Assembly: GCF_014133895.1 (NCBI RefSeq) | Contig: NC_050731.1 | Location: forward strand, 124,001 to 188,000 | Direction: 5' to 3' | Length of the DNA stretch: 64,000 bases | Source of the DNA: Torulaspora globosa | Taxonomy: Eukaryota; Ascomycota; Saccharomycetes; Saccharomycetales; Saccharomycetaceae | In this document: in pieces, positions 27,695-37,035 of the stretch | Layout: every line of letters starts with the position of its first letter | How positions within the stretch are numbered: position 1 is the stretch's first letter | The notes under the pieces: model-generated | Database searches by the model: none | What the model was told of the DNA's origin: nothing | What the model saw: the letters and a program-made list of their open reading frames with translations, nothing else | Program-made: the position numbers and the translations under genes

Positions 27695-29455
27695 ATGTCG
27701 CAAGGTATATATCTCACAGATGCTCCAGTGAGAAGACCGCAGCCCGTAGGGAATCCGTTGTTGAGAAAAGTGCAAACTGCTTGTAGACTATCTCTGCCTG
27801 AACCTGATTTGGCACTGAATCTGGATGTGGCTGATTACATCAACGAAAAGCAGGGACCCTGTCCTAGAGATGCAGTTATTGCGATTGTGAAATTGATCAA
27901 CAGCAGAGACACACATACAGCGGTCTTTGCGTTGGCTTTGTTGGACGTTTTGGTGAAGAACTGTGGCTATCCGTTGCATCTACAGATCTCTCGTAAGGAA
28001 TTCCTGAATGAATTGGTGAAGAGGTTCCCCGAACACCCTCCAATGCGTTATTCGAAGGTTCAGAGACTGATTTTGACTGCAATCGAAGAGTGGTATCAGA
28101 CGATTTGTAAACATGCAGCGTACAAGGAGGATTTGGGTTATATTAGAGATATGCATAGACTGCTCAAGTACAAAGGATATGTGTTTCCCAAGATAAACGA
28201 ATCTGATTTGGCAGTTTTGAGACCAAGCGACCATCTGAAGACGCCAAGTGAGATCCAAAAAGAGCAAGAAGTGGCCCAGGCAGCAAAGTTGGAGGAACTA
28301 ATCAGGCGTGGTAGACCCGAAGACTTGAGGGAGGCCAACAAACTGATGAAAGTTATGGCTGGGTTCAAGCAAGACAATGCCAACGAGGCTAAACAAACGA
28401 TTTCGAATGAATTGAATAAGCTTAAGCGAAAGGCGGATCTATTGAATGAGATGCTATCTTCTTCTGATTCAGTTGATCTACAGGACGATACGATCGTATC
28501 GCTATACTCCAATTTGAAGGGTGCTCAACCTAAATTTCAAAAAATTATTGAAGAAGAACACGAAGACGACAATATGGTTCAGGATTTGCTTAAGTTCAAC
28601 GACACAGTAAATCAGCTTCTTGAAAAGTTTGATCTCTTGAAGGCCGGCGACTCGAGTGCTGCTTCGCAGATCCATCCTTCAAACATCGCGCCATCTTCGG
28701 ATTCCGATGGAACATCCAATGCCGGCAATGGTGGTACATTGGCGAAGGAAATCAACCTTATTGACTTTGATGATGATGAAGAAACCCAATCATCATCTCC
28801 TCAGCCCGCTCAATCAGGATCTGGTGATGTGGTTGCAGACCTTTTAAGCGACTTGACGGATTTGTCTATTTCCTCTAATTCTGCCTCCCAGAGTTTCGGT
28901 TTAGGTGGTAGCATCTCTTTGGGTGCTGGACAGCCAACTTCTGCGGTCTCCAACACATCAAATGCTAACAGCTTGGACTTGGATTTCCTGAGCGGATTCT
29001 CGGCACAGAATTCTGCCTCCAGCGTGTCGAATTCTGGTCAGCAAAAAATCGACGATTTCAAGCTTCTGGCTGACTTCGGAGATTCTTCGTCCTCTGCTTC
29101 TTCTGCAACAAAGGTTTTGGCCAGCGAAACTAAAAATCTAAAGATAGAGTTTGATATTAAAAGAGAATCGGACTCTACGATCGAGCTGAAGACCTGCTTT
29201 TCGAACGTTTCGTCCTTCACTATCACGGACCTGACCTTTTTGGTAGCAGTGCCAAAGTCTATGGGCCTGAGGTTACAGCCACAATCAGGCAGTTCCCTTT
29301 CCGCGTTTGCAAGCAATGCTGTCACTCAACAGGCATGGATAGACAACGCTTCGGCTGGTGCTACAAAACCACTCAAAATTAAATGGAAAGCCACCTACAA
29401 AATCAATGGATCTCCTGTCGAGGAGACAGCCGTTTTTACTCTCCCAAAGTTGTGA
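27695..29455 (+). CDS. GGA1: GGA clathrin adaptor
   Basis: 586 residues. GGAs are Arf-dependent monomeric adaptors at the trans-Golgi, sorting cargo to endosomes. The VHS domain is at about 20-160 (VKLINSRDTHTAVFALALLD), the GAT domain at about 180-320 (RRGRPEDLREANKLMKVMAG), and a serine-rich hinge with acidic clathrin-box-like runs (LIDFDDDEE, LLSDLTDLSI) follows. The C-terminal gamma-ear is at about 470-586 (LKTCFSNVSSFTITDLTFLV). S. cerevisiae has GGA1 (YDR358W) and GGA2 (YHR108W) here; this is the single pre-duplication gene, closer to Gga2 in length. Confidence 0.96.
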   Translation: MSQGIYLTDAPVRRPQPVGNPLLRKVQTACRLSLPEPDLALNLDVADYINEKQGPCPRDAVIAIVKLINSRDTHTAVFALALLDVLVKNCGYPLHLQISRKEFLNELVKRFPEHPPMRYSKVQRLILTAIEEWYQTICKHAAYKEDLGYIRDMHRLLKYKGYVFPKINESDLAVLRPSDHLKTPSEIQKEQEVAQAAKLEELIRRGRPEDLREANKLMKVMAGFKQDNANEAKQTISNELNKLKRKADLLNEMLSSSDSVDLQDDTIVSLYSNLKGAQPKFQKIIEEEHEDDNMVQDLLKFNDTVNQLLEKFDLLKAGDSSAASQIHPSNIAPSSDSDGTSNAGNGGTLAKEINLIDFDDDEETQSSSPQPAQSGSGDVVADLLSDLTDLSISSNSASQSFGLGGSISLGAGQPTSAVSNTSNANSLDLDFLSGFSAQNSASSVSNSGQQKIDDFKLLADFGDSSSSASSATKVLASETKNLKIEFDIKRESDSTIELKTCFSNVSSFTITDLTFLVAVPKSMGLRLQPQSGSSLSAFASNAVTQQAWIDNASAGATKPLKIKWKATYKINGSPVEETAVFTLPKL

Positions 29456-29681
29456 TTTATCTAGATAAGCAAGTCTCGCTATTCGTGAGCACTAGCGGCA
29501 GTATATATTGATTGCACAAATCTGTATTCATTAGTCAAATTTGTTCGTCTCGGTAAAACCTTTAAAGAATTGTTTTATGAAATGCCTTTGTGATATATTG
29601 GTATATACAAGTGCTTTATAAAGTTCGTTAATCGGCTTAAAAAGAATGCCATGCGATACGTTATGAATAACCCCGTTTTCA

Positions 29682-32582
29682 TTATTTTTGAAACCGTTCT
29701 AATATTTCCTGAGGAGTGGGTGATTTCATGTCTGGATTTGGAGCGGAATGATTAGGTTTCAGGTGGTTTGTAGTTGCTTTGACTTTCTGCTCCATTCGTT
29801 CGGTTGGTTGAACTGGTGCTGATGCAGCCTGTATATGAGGGCTCAATTTCTGCTGTTGCTGCTGTAACTGCATTCTTCGCTGCTGTCCTGATTTATAATA
29901 GCTCTGTGCAGCTTTCATTGCCGTTTCCAAGGACAGCTCCGGCTTTTGTGCCAGTATCTTCCTCGAATAGCTCTCGACAATTTCACGCTCAGTAAGTGGC
30001 CTTTGAGAGGGGGCTGGAGCAGAAACCTGCCTAGCGCCTGAATCCCTAGGTAAGCTGCTATTCACATAATCCATTCCAGGTTTATTAGCTACTCGACTCT
30101 GCGTGACATTGGGGCTTGATTGACTAGATTTCTGCTGTAGTCGGCTCTTAACATTTCGCCTCATTTGTATGTCTCGACGCAAAGCTTCATCTCGTTGAGC
30201 TTTCAGCTGAGACATTTCTGCTGGCGTTGGAACCTTCATATTCTTGCAATCTAAGGGCTTCCGCGGTTGAGTTGGGTTAGGTCGTGGAGCATTTTCCCTC
30301 TTCTTTATGTTTTTCCTCATGGCCTCAAACATGCTGGCCCAACGCAGCCTTCTATGACCCCTTTGAATGGACTCCGGACCAACGCCCAGAGGAGAAATCC
30401 TTCTGTTCTGTTTCTGCTGGAATTTATGTGCTTCCAATAACCACTGATGAACGCTGTGAGCACGAGGTCCTTTGAGGTCGCTGAAACTGAATCGCTCATT
30501 CAATTGAACAAATCTTTCAAAGCATTGCCAAGGAGTTCTGCGCTCAATATTCGAAAAGTAGGACATAGTAGGCCTATGAGTCATATGGGCGCTTATAAGC
30601 TCCCAGTTATATGCATATGCATTAATATTCTTCACCAGCTCCTGATCGTCTTCTGGAAGCCATATAGTTGGCGTTCTATTCTGTAAATACTTTAATGACG
30701 GAGCAGGTGGAGGCTTCAAGTAATGACTTCTTCTGTTCCCATAAAACATTCCCCTTCGTTTGCTCAATTGCACTAGAGACTGCTCCTCTTCAACAATTTG
30801 TTTCTCAACTAGCTTCAGGAAGTGGTCGTCTTCCAGAGTAACCAAAGATTTCGAAACAGCAACAAAAGGTAAGCTCTCTAAAGCATTACTTTCGGTTTGT
30901 GTTCCTATATATAACGGAATCTCTTGCGCAATTGTTCTAGCTGTCTTGTTGAGTTCATCAAAGGACAAATGCAATTTGAAAGGATACTGTGAAAATCTTT
31001 TTCCGTCATCCTCCTTTTCGTTTGTGCTGTCCTTTGTCAACTCGGTAGGGAAATGTTCCTTTTGAGAGTCGGAACCTTTTTTCAATAACTCTACATCGAT
31101 GGCTTCAACTTTTTCATTACACATGGCTTCAGCGGCTTGCTTTTCATCCAATACGGAAGTCACATTCTGCTCAGTTGCTTCAATAGACTCTGTATCCAGT
31201 TCTCCAGACGATGAGCCAGGTTCGTTCCCAGCCAGCTCAATAGGCTGTATTTGTCTGTCTTGTTGAGTATGATTCACCACATTCTCACAGGCGCTGCTAT
31301 CCCCAGCCGTATCAGAACAAAGCACTGATGTTTCGTCTTTCGCGTCCGCTGACAAATGTTTGATAGGTCTTCTGCTAATACAGCACACTTTACCAAATGA
31401 CCAATATTCCATCACAGCGTGTGCAATTGTTGCGCAAACCGCTATCTTGTATTTGCGGCCTTCTTTGAAATCAGCCTGCATCCACTTTGCTTCCTCAATA
31501 AGAGTACGATAATGTGAAGGTTCTTCCTGCCACGCATCAACGAATTTTTTAGGCTGCCTCAGAGACCATAACCCAAGCCTTCGCAGCTCCTCGATCCTTG
31601 AACTCACAACGGTTATTCGGCCTTCGCTGAGAGCATTGTTCATAATATCTGTAGTGAGAACTTTATGAGCCATAGGTATCAGTTTTATGAGTGGTAAAGT
31701 CTGTACCATATACTTTAACTCCGCAAGCGGCAAAGCTTGCGGTATCTCGGAAGGAACAATTTCCTTCATAAGTAAGTACACTGATTCCTTGCTATTAATG
31801 TTGTTTTCCTTGAAATAATCCATCGGTTCTATACTTTTCCTTGAGACTTCATCCACCAAATAGTTCCGGCACTTCTTTGTCCCTCCCAGCGGGGTGGGTT
31901 CTGCTGGTGTGATGTCAATATCGGGATAATAAATGGGCCGGTTGGGCACAGAAGGAATGGGGGAAGCGTAGATGGAAGCAGACCTTGCCTTACCGAACTC
32001 GTCTGCACTTGATATCAAGTTAGGGACCGAACTCGAATGAGATTTCGTACCGCTCTCTAGTGTGTTCGGTCTGGTATCTCGATTGATCTTTAGTTTCTTC
32101 TCTGGAGGTAACTCGCCTGCAGCACTCTCAGTCAGCGGCCTTTTGAGCTCGCTTTTAACCTTTTGCGCCATGTATGAATCTGCAGTGCTACTTCTTGGCT
32201 GCTCGTTCTTTACCTTTTTGGCAGCATCAACATTCCTAGGCGCTTTCTTCGCGCTACCCACCACACTGCCAGGCTGGTCGGTACCCATTGGTGACCCCGC
32301 TTGCCACAGCTGTCTCGGTAGCGTATCGCTACGAAACCGCAGTCCCTTTTTTATATCATTCTGTCGCAGGAAGCTATCCATCTCAGCCTTCAAAGCCTTC
32401 TCATCCCTTATCGTAAGCAACTCACTCAATCGAGACATGCAATACAGCTCCACCAGCTTGCGATTCCGCGTTTTGACCAAGTCCTCCACATGCGTCTTAC
32501 TCCCACTTCCTGAGTCGTCCGAACGACTGCTGCTAGACCCTATAACAGTCCTTCTCGGTGGCGACGGTGATCTTGAAGACAT
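29682..32582 (-). CDS. EAF1: NuA4 scaffold subunit Eaf1 (Vid21)
   Basis: 966 residues (S. cerevisiae 982). Eaf1 is the scaffold of the NuA4 histone acetyltransferase and joins Tra1 to the catalytic and other modules; part of TRA1 lies in the same window. The HSA domain is near residues 350-415 (WQEEPSHYRTLIEEAKWMQA, then VCATIAHAVMEYW). A SANT/Myb-like domain is near 650-720 (WLPEDDQELVKNINAYAYNW). The N-terminus is serine-rich, and the C-terminus has glutamine runs (MQLQQQQQKLSP). The order GGA1-EAF1 with convergent orientation matches YDR358W-YDR359C. Confidence 0.94.
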   Translation of the reverse strand: MSSRSPSPPRRTVIGSSSSRSDDSGSGSKTHVEDLVKTRNRKLVELYCMSRLSELLTIRDEKALKAEMDSFLRQNDIKKGLRFRSDTLPRQLWQAGSPMGTDQPGSVVGSAKKAPRNVDAAKKVKNEQPRSSTADSYMAQKVKSELKRPLTESAAGELPPEKKLKINRDTRPNTLESGTKSHSSSVPNLISSADEFGKARSASIYASPIPSVPNRPIYYPDIDITPAEPTPLGGTKKCRNYLVDEVSRKSIEPMDYFKENNINSKESVYLLMKEIVPSEIPQALPLAELKYMVQTLPLIKLIPMAHKVLTTDIMNNALSEGRITVVSSRIEELRRLGLWSLRQPKKFVDAWQEEPSHYRTLIEEAKWMQADFKEGRKYKIAVCATIAHAVMEYWSFGKVCCISRRPIKHLSADAKDETSVLCSDTAGDSSACENVVNHTQQDRQIQPIELAGNEPGSSSGELDTESIEATEQNVTSVLDEKQAAEAMCNEKVEAIDVELLKKGSDSQKEHFPTELTKDSTNEKEDDGKRFSQYPFKLHLSFDELNKTARTIAQEIPLYIGTQTESNALESLPFVAVSKSLVTLEDDHFLKLVEKQIVEEEQSLVQLSKRRGMFYGNRRSHYLKPPPAPSLKYLQNRTPTIWLPEDDQELVKNINAYAYNWELISAHMTHRPTMSYFSNIERRTPWQCFERFVQLNERFSFSDLKGPRAHSVHQWLLEAHKFQQKQNRRISPLGVGPESIQRGHRRLRWASMFEAMRKNIKKRENAPRPNPTQPRKPLDCKNMKVPTPAEMSQLKAQRDEALRRDIQMRRNVKSRLQQKSSQSSPNVTQSRVANKPGMDYVNSSLPRDSGARQVSAPAPSQRPLTEREIVESYSRKILAQKPELSLETAMKAAQSYYKSGQQRRMQLQQQQQKLSPHIQAASAPVQPTERMEQKVKATTNHLKPNHSAPNPDMKSPTPQEILERFQK

Positions 32583-32934
32583 CTCGGCGCTTATCTAGCT
32601 TATATCTGTTTTCAGGCCGAGTTACCCTGATTAGGCGATCCCGCAAAACAGCCAGATAGCTCCTAGCAGCAAAAAACACCCAGCGAAAAGCGCTTCAAAG
32701 AGACGTGTTTCGCTGCCTCTAAGCGCTGGAACTCAATATGAAAAGCTTCAAGTCGCCACAACCCTTCTTGTAACAGCTCTTATTGCCTTCCAAATGCCCT
32801 TTTGCCCCCGTCTTTCTCGTTTACCCTCCTCTTTGTGGCTCGTCGCGCAAAACTTTTCGCCCCGGCAAGAGCTGCTCGCTCGTCCAAAACGATACATATA
32901 CAAAGACATATATCAATAGAGACGTGGCAGAGGA
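32583..32934. promoter_or_regulatory. EAF1 upstream region and BCP1 3' end
   Basis: 352 bases upstream of EAF1 and downstream of BCP1 (both on the minus strand). The plus-strand reading is pyrimidine-rich (CCCCCGTCTTTCTCG). I find no clear TATA, RNA gene or conserved open frame. Confidence 0.4.
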
Positions 32935-33783
32935 CTACTTCCAGGAAGCGATCTCTTGCTCAAGTTCGTTGATGCTGTCGACGAGCCCCTGGTGGTCGAC
33001 CACCATGTAGGAGCTGATGATACCTCCCTTTGACTGGGATTCGCACTTGATCTTGGCGTGTTTCTCGAGATAACGGTCCTCAGGATGGAAGTAGTCGATC
33101 TCTGCTTGCTTGACACGCTTCTTAGACCTGGCGCTAGTGTCTTCTTCGTCGTCGCTGTCGACGTCGAAGTTCACCTCGTATTTTCTGCTGAGGATGATGT
33201 AGAAGTCGTACTTCTTGTCGTCGCCGAGCGTGTTGGTGACATCTTCGAGCGTTATCTTGTAGAGAGGAGGCATGACTTCTGCGGGCATGTTGATGAGACG
33301 CTCACTGATCACCAGCGCGCAACTTTTGGTTTGGTTGGAGTCTATCGATTGCAGGAACGCGGCCAGTTTCGGTTCCGCCTTACGCAGATATTGGGCGTAG
33401 TCGCTGTCGCGGTGCTCTTTGTAGTTGATAAACGACAGAAAGCAGTATGGGTCTGATTCTTGGCCGTCGGTCTTGATCGTGGTGGTCGGAGACTGTAGCA
33501 TGAGATCTGCCAGCTGACTGATTTGAACTCGGCTACTCTCCTGCGGTCCCAGCAGTTGACGTAGAAGGTTTTTAAAGGCGTGGAAGTCTACCTCTGGGTT
33601 CCCATTAAAGAAATCAAAGTCTACGTTGACAATTTGTTTGCCACCGTCATCGTCGTCGTCGTCGTCGCTGTCGTTCTCTGAGTCGGTACTGCTGACATTG
33701 ATGTCAGATTCTTCGCTCGGTTCGTTTTCGTCCACCCGCCTCTTTCTATTGCTCACCTCGGATAGCTTGACAGCCTGGACCAT
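32935..33783 (-). CDS. BCP1: Bcp1, nuclear chaperone/export factor
   Basis: 282 residues (S. cerevisiae 283). Bcp1 (BCCIP family) acts in nuclear export of Mss4 and as a chaperone for ribosomal protein Rpl23. The start is the ATG at 33783 giving MVQAVKLSEVSNRKRR, the conserved family opening; 13 codons of open frame before it are not used. An acidic run (SDDDDDDDGGKQ) follows, then the conserved BCCIP body (NVDFDFFNGNPEVDFHAFKN and FYIILSRKYEVNFD). A ribosome-biogenesis PAC motif sits about 60 bases upstream. Neighbour of EAF1 as in YDR359C-YDR361C. Confidence 0.95.
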   Translation of the reverse strand: MVQAVKLSEVSNRKRRVDENEPSEESDINVSSTDSENDSDDDDDDDGGKQIVNVDFDFFNGNPEVDFHAFKNLLRQLLGPQESSRVQISQLADLMLQSPTTTIKTDGQESDPYCFLSFINYKEHRDSDYAQYLRKAEPKLAAFLQSIDSNQTKSCALVISERLINMPAEVMPPLYKITLEDVTNTLGDDKKYDFYIILSRKYEVNFDVDSDDEEDTSARSKKRVKQAEIDYFHPEDRYLEKHAKIKCESQSKGGIISSYMVVDHQGLVDSINELEQEIASWK

Positions 33784-33840
33784 GGTGATGAGACAGATCA
33801 ATCGCTGGCGCAGGCCTATCAACGGTTTGACTTCAAGTAG

Positions 33841-33850
33841 CTCATCTCAT
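33841..33850 (-). promoter_or_regulatory. PAC motif upstream of BCP1
   Basis: CTCATCTCAT on the plus strand, that is ATGAGATGAG reading toward BCP1, preceded by a run of A. PAC (GATGAGATGAG) marks ribosome-biogenesis genes through Dot6/Tod6, consistent with the Rpl23 chaperone role of Bcp1. Confidence 0.55.
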
Positions 33851-33866
33851 TTTTTTTTCGACTTTC

Positions 33867-34169
33867 TTATATTGAGAAAACCAGAACTACTGGCAGCATG
33901 AACAAGTGACAGAAAATCAGTACGAGGCTCAAATCCATTTCTCTAGCATCGTCAGCTGGGGATTTACTCGCGGGAATTGTACTCATCTGTTGACACTGTA
34001 AAGCTCTTTTCGGTTTACGCCTTCGTGCCTGCATTTCTAGAGCCCGCCATTTCTGAGCTCCAAAGTATCTTGGCTTGATGATCGATCCCCTGGCTGCAAT
34101 CGGACTGCCGAAAGCTGCCGAAGTCCGCAATCTTGCCTTGTTCAGCATATTTGTTAGGTTCGATGCCAT
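33867..34169 (-). CDS. Small predicted membrane protein, unknown
   Basis: 100 residues, ATG start at 34169. The first 80 residues are basic (RRRKPKRALQ; many Arg and Lys, few acids) and could target mitochondria. The last 18 are a strong hydrophobic segment (LVLIFCHLFMLPVVLVFSI) running to the C-terminus, as in tail-anchored or small inner-membrane proteins. It lies divergently from CTM1 with about 180 bases between starts. I do not recognise a family and know no S. cerevisiae gene at this position. It may be a real small gene or a chance open frame in the BCP1-CTM1 gap; part of its 3' end overlaps the BCP1 promoter side. Confidence 0.45.
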   Translation of the reverse strand: MASNLTNMLNKARLRTSAAFGSPIAARGSIIKPRYFGAQKWRALEMQARRRKPKRALQCQQMSTIPASKSPADDAREMDLSLVLIFCHLFMLPVVLVFSI

Positions 34170-34350
34170 TTCTCAGATACTGACATCTGTCGCGACGGGA
34201 AAATTCGCTCTAGATATTACAGATTCTGATGCTTTATAGAGCGAGGGCGCCATTGTCGGTTCCCAACATCGCTCTAATTGACTAATTCATGGGACACTTG
34301 TCGATTCAGGTATCGCATCAGCTGTACAAGACTTATTGAACCGATTTCTA

Positions 34351-36090
34351 ATGAGCATGTCTTCCGTTGTCGACTGGTTCGCGAAGAATGCTAACCTGAA
34401 AGTGAACGGAGCCTTGAGTGTGGAAAACTCATTCTTTAAAGGCGTTCCAAGTGGCTATGGTTTATTCGTCGATCTCGCTTCCATTAATTATGATCCTAAT
34501 GACGTTACAATTGAGCTATTGAGAATACCTAGGCTAGCAACCTTCAGTTTAGATACGTTATTGGAATTGATCAAGGATGAGACTCAGTACAGCTCCAAGG
34601 AAAATATGGAAAAGCTCCATGCAACGGTTCGTGCTGTTTTTTCGCAATTCCTAGAGCTAGATGGGTTGAAGAGCCTGCTAAGTGAAACTACGGTCCTTGT
34701 ATTCTATTTCACCCTGTTGACATTGGTGAAAGAGGAGTATGAACTGCCTAAAACTTTGAGGTTTTATTTGGAAGACGTTCTTTTACAAGTGAAAGTAGAC
34801 AATGCTCCTATGTTTTGCGAGCAAGCTGCGGAACTGTATGGCCAGTACTCAATGTTTGTTGCATTGAAAGACGTACTGGATCTGCTGGAGGATTTTTTTA
34901 AGAATAAGGTCAGCTGCAGTCGATCTGTTCTCCCGCTGTTGAGACAAGTGTATGCTGCCATTTCTTCACGAAGTCTGGAGATTCCTGATGAAGTTGCAGA
35001 AAACTCCGACGATTTTGTTGTGAACACGACGCTGGTGCCTCTGCTGGACTTCGCAAATCATAGCAATGACTTGAAGAATGCCCATTTCGATATTGACCGT
35101 CAGACCCGGGACGTCTTGCTCTTATTGGATGTGGATCGGATACCAGCTAATGCCACAAAATTTGAAATCTTTATCAGCTATTCGCCGGTCGAAGACTTGA
35201 TCTCCTTCATCCACTATTATGGATTTGTCCCGTCAAGTGCTGATAAGTGTCAGTTCATTAGTCTATCTTTCGACAGAGGATATCTAAGAGAGCAAGAACC
35301 GATGCCCGCTGTCAATCTCAGATTATTTTACAAATGGATGCAGATAAACCCTGTCGTTCAACTGATCAACTTCCAAAACTGTTGGCACATTAACGACTCC
35401 ACTGAACAATTCGCTTACTTACTTTTGGCCTTTATGCATTCACCTGATAGCGAATCGTCGAGCTGTTGGGCCTACGATCCCACCTGTTATCGCACCTTCT
35501 GGTATTTCCAAGAACACAGCAGTAAGAGAAAAGAAGACTACATTTCAATCAATGATTACAAGAGCAGGATCGCTTCGCTGGAAAACGACGATAGCGATTT
35601 GATTGATCTACCGCAGTTAGCGTGGTCAATGAGTTTCCAGGGCGACGGTTTAAGCACCCATCGCGGCAGATTTCCAAAGGACGAAGCATTGCAATTGGCA
35701 CCATTTGATAATGAACGGACTTTCAGTAATGCGATAGACTTATTTGCGAAGTTCTTTCTCGGTTATATTGAATGGCGATTAGACAAGCTCGAAAACTCGG
35801 AACCACACCTAACGTCTCCTCCTTTAAAGCAGCTCGTCCGATTGGAGAAATCCGTCTTACTTCAATTGCTGCATGAGCCGCATTTGTACTACTGGAGTGA
35901 TCGACAGGTGGATTGTGAGAGCTATGACTGCACATTGCGCCCGCTGCTGGACAGAGGTCATCGAGATGCCGATCGCAACGCCTCTAAGGACGTCTTGTCG
36001 CTGGAGAATTTGTCTTTGGAGGACTATCACCCAGAGGATTTTACTGATTTTCTTCAAGACGAACTGAAGCTTTATGCCAACTTAGTCTAG
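34351..36090 (+). CDS. CTM1: Cytochrome c lysine methyltransferase Ctm1
   Basis: 579 residues (S. cerevisiae 585). Ctm1 is a SET-domain enzyme that trimethylates one lysine of cytochrome c in the cytosol. The SET core is split as in RuBisCO-type SET proteins: an N-terminal part near residues 20-60 (NSFFKGVPSGYGLFVDLASI) and the catalytic block LVPLLDFANHSNDLKNAHFD near 233, with ISYSPVEDLISFIHYYGFV after it. The latter two match the NH..N and GF..Y-type sites of the family. Start: the first in-frame ATG is 34351; another follows at 34357. YHR109W lies next to GGA2 in S. cerevisiae, consistent with this place. Confidence 0.9.
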   Translation: MSMSSVVDWFAKNANLKVNGALSVENSFFKGVPSGYGLFVDLASINYDPNDVTIELLRIPRLATFSLDTLLELIKDETQYSSKENMEKLHATVRAVFSQFLELDGLKSLLSETTVLVFYFTLLTLVKEEYELPKTLRFYLEDVLLQVKVDNAPMFCEQAAELYGQYSMFVALKDVLDLLEDFFKNKVSCSRSVLPLLRQVYAAISSRSLEIPDEVAENSDDFVVNTTLVPLLDFANHSNDLKNAHFDIDRQTRDVLLLLDVDRIPANATKFEIFISYSPVEDLISFIHYYGFVPSSADKCQFISLSFDRGYLREQEPMPAVNLRLFYKWMQINPVVQLINFQNCWHINDSTEQFAYLLLAFMHSPDSESSSCWAYDPTCYRTFWYFQEHSSKRKEDYISINDYKSRIASLENDDSDLIDLPQLAWSMSFQGDGLSTHRGRFPKDEALQLAPFDNERTFSNAIDLFAKFFLGYIEWRLDKLENSEPHLTSPPLKQLVRLEKSVLLQLLHEPHLYYWSDRQVDCESYDCTLRPLLDRGHRDADRNASKDVLSLENLSLEDYHPEDFTDFLQDELKLYANLV

Positions 36091-36190
36091 TAGTGTGCAT
36101 TTTAGCGTATGTATACAATTGAATGAAGTTCTCGCGAAATGATTTGATCAAGATCTTGCTACATTTTGCACACAAACAAAGCGAACCTCG

Positions 36191-36835
36191 ATGATGTTTG
36201 GCAAGCTATTGCACTTTCTCGCTTGGCAACTAATGCTTACATCGACCACAGTCAGAGGGCTGCATCTCTATCTGAAATCGGGGGAAACCAAATGCTTCTA
36301 TGAGAACTTGGCAAAGCGAAATCTACTGATCGGCGATATAGATGGGTACATTGAGAAGGATGGCATATTCGTGGATGATCCTGATTTAAAGATTGGCATT
36401 TCATTGTATGAAACTTTTGATGATGATCATAGAGTGCTGAATCAACAAAACTCTCATAGTGGGGATTTCACATTTACTGCCCTTGAGACGGGAGAGCACA
36501 AGATTTGTATCCAGCCCATGTATCCGGTGAGGAATGCTAAAATAAGAATCTTTATAGAGCTCGATATTGGTTCTGTCCAGGCACTTGACAGCAGAATGAG
36601 AGATGACACAACGAGTTTACAGAGCAGAGTGTCGCAACTGATTCAGAGGTTGGAAACCATCCGTACAGAACAGAAAGCAGTGAGGCAGAAAGAAGCTCAC
36701 TTCAGAGATGAAAGCGAAGCCGTTAACAGCAAGATTCTATTCTGGTCCGTTTTGCAGATTGCTGGGTTAATCCTCGTATGTGTCTTCCAGCTGCGATACT
36801 TGAAGAATTTCTTCGTGAAGCAGAAGGTTGTCTGA
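36191..36835 (+). CDS. ERP5: p24-family cargo receptor, Erp5 type
   Basis: 214 residues. p24 proteins cycle between ER and Golgi in COPII/COPI vesicles. A signal peptide covers about residues 1-23 (LLHFLAWQLMLTSTTVRG), then a GOLD domain with its two cysteines (GETKCFYENL and EHKICIQPM). A coiled coil follows (SRVSQLIQRLETIRTEQKA), then one membrane span (LFWSVLQIAGLILVCVFQL) and a short cytosolic tail (NFFVKQKVV) with the FF motif typical of p24 tails. Placement between CTM1 and UBA4 matches YHR109W-YHR111W, which selects ERP5 among the paralogues. Confidence 0.92.
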   Translation: MMFGKLLHFLAWQLMLTSTTVRGLHLYLKSGETKCFYENLAKRNLLIGDIDGYIEKDGIFVDDPDLKIGISLYETFDDDHRVLNQQNSHSGDFTFTALETGEHKICIQPMYPVRNAKIRIFIELDIGSVQALDSRMRDDTTSLQSRVSQLIQRLETIRTEQKAVRQKEAHFRDESEAVNSKILFWSVLQIAGLILVCVFQLRYLKNFFVKQKVV

Positions 36836-36961
36836 TGAAGTGGTCTAATGAGAGAGGAGGATCAGTCAGAGCCCGTTACAGGTCTTCGAAAGCAGTAGGT
36901 TGATCAGTAAGCTGGGTTCCTTAGCATGTCGTCTCGTATGACCACGGTTGAAAAGTTTTAG

Positions 36962-36976
36962 CTCATCTCATCTCAT
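36962..36976 (+). promoter_or_regulatory. PAC-like element upstream of UBA4
   Basis: CTCATCTCATCTCAT, reverse complement of a tandem GATGAGATGAG. It lies 60 bases before the UBA4 start. It resembles PAC, though Uba4 acts in tRNA thiolation rather than rRNA processing. Confidence 0.45.
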
Positions 36977-37035
36977 AAGCTATAAGCGTTCAGGTTATGC
37001 CATAGAGGTTGGTCTGGCACTTCTTTTTGTTCGAT

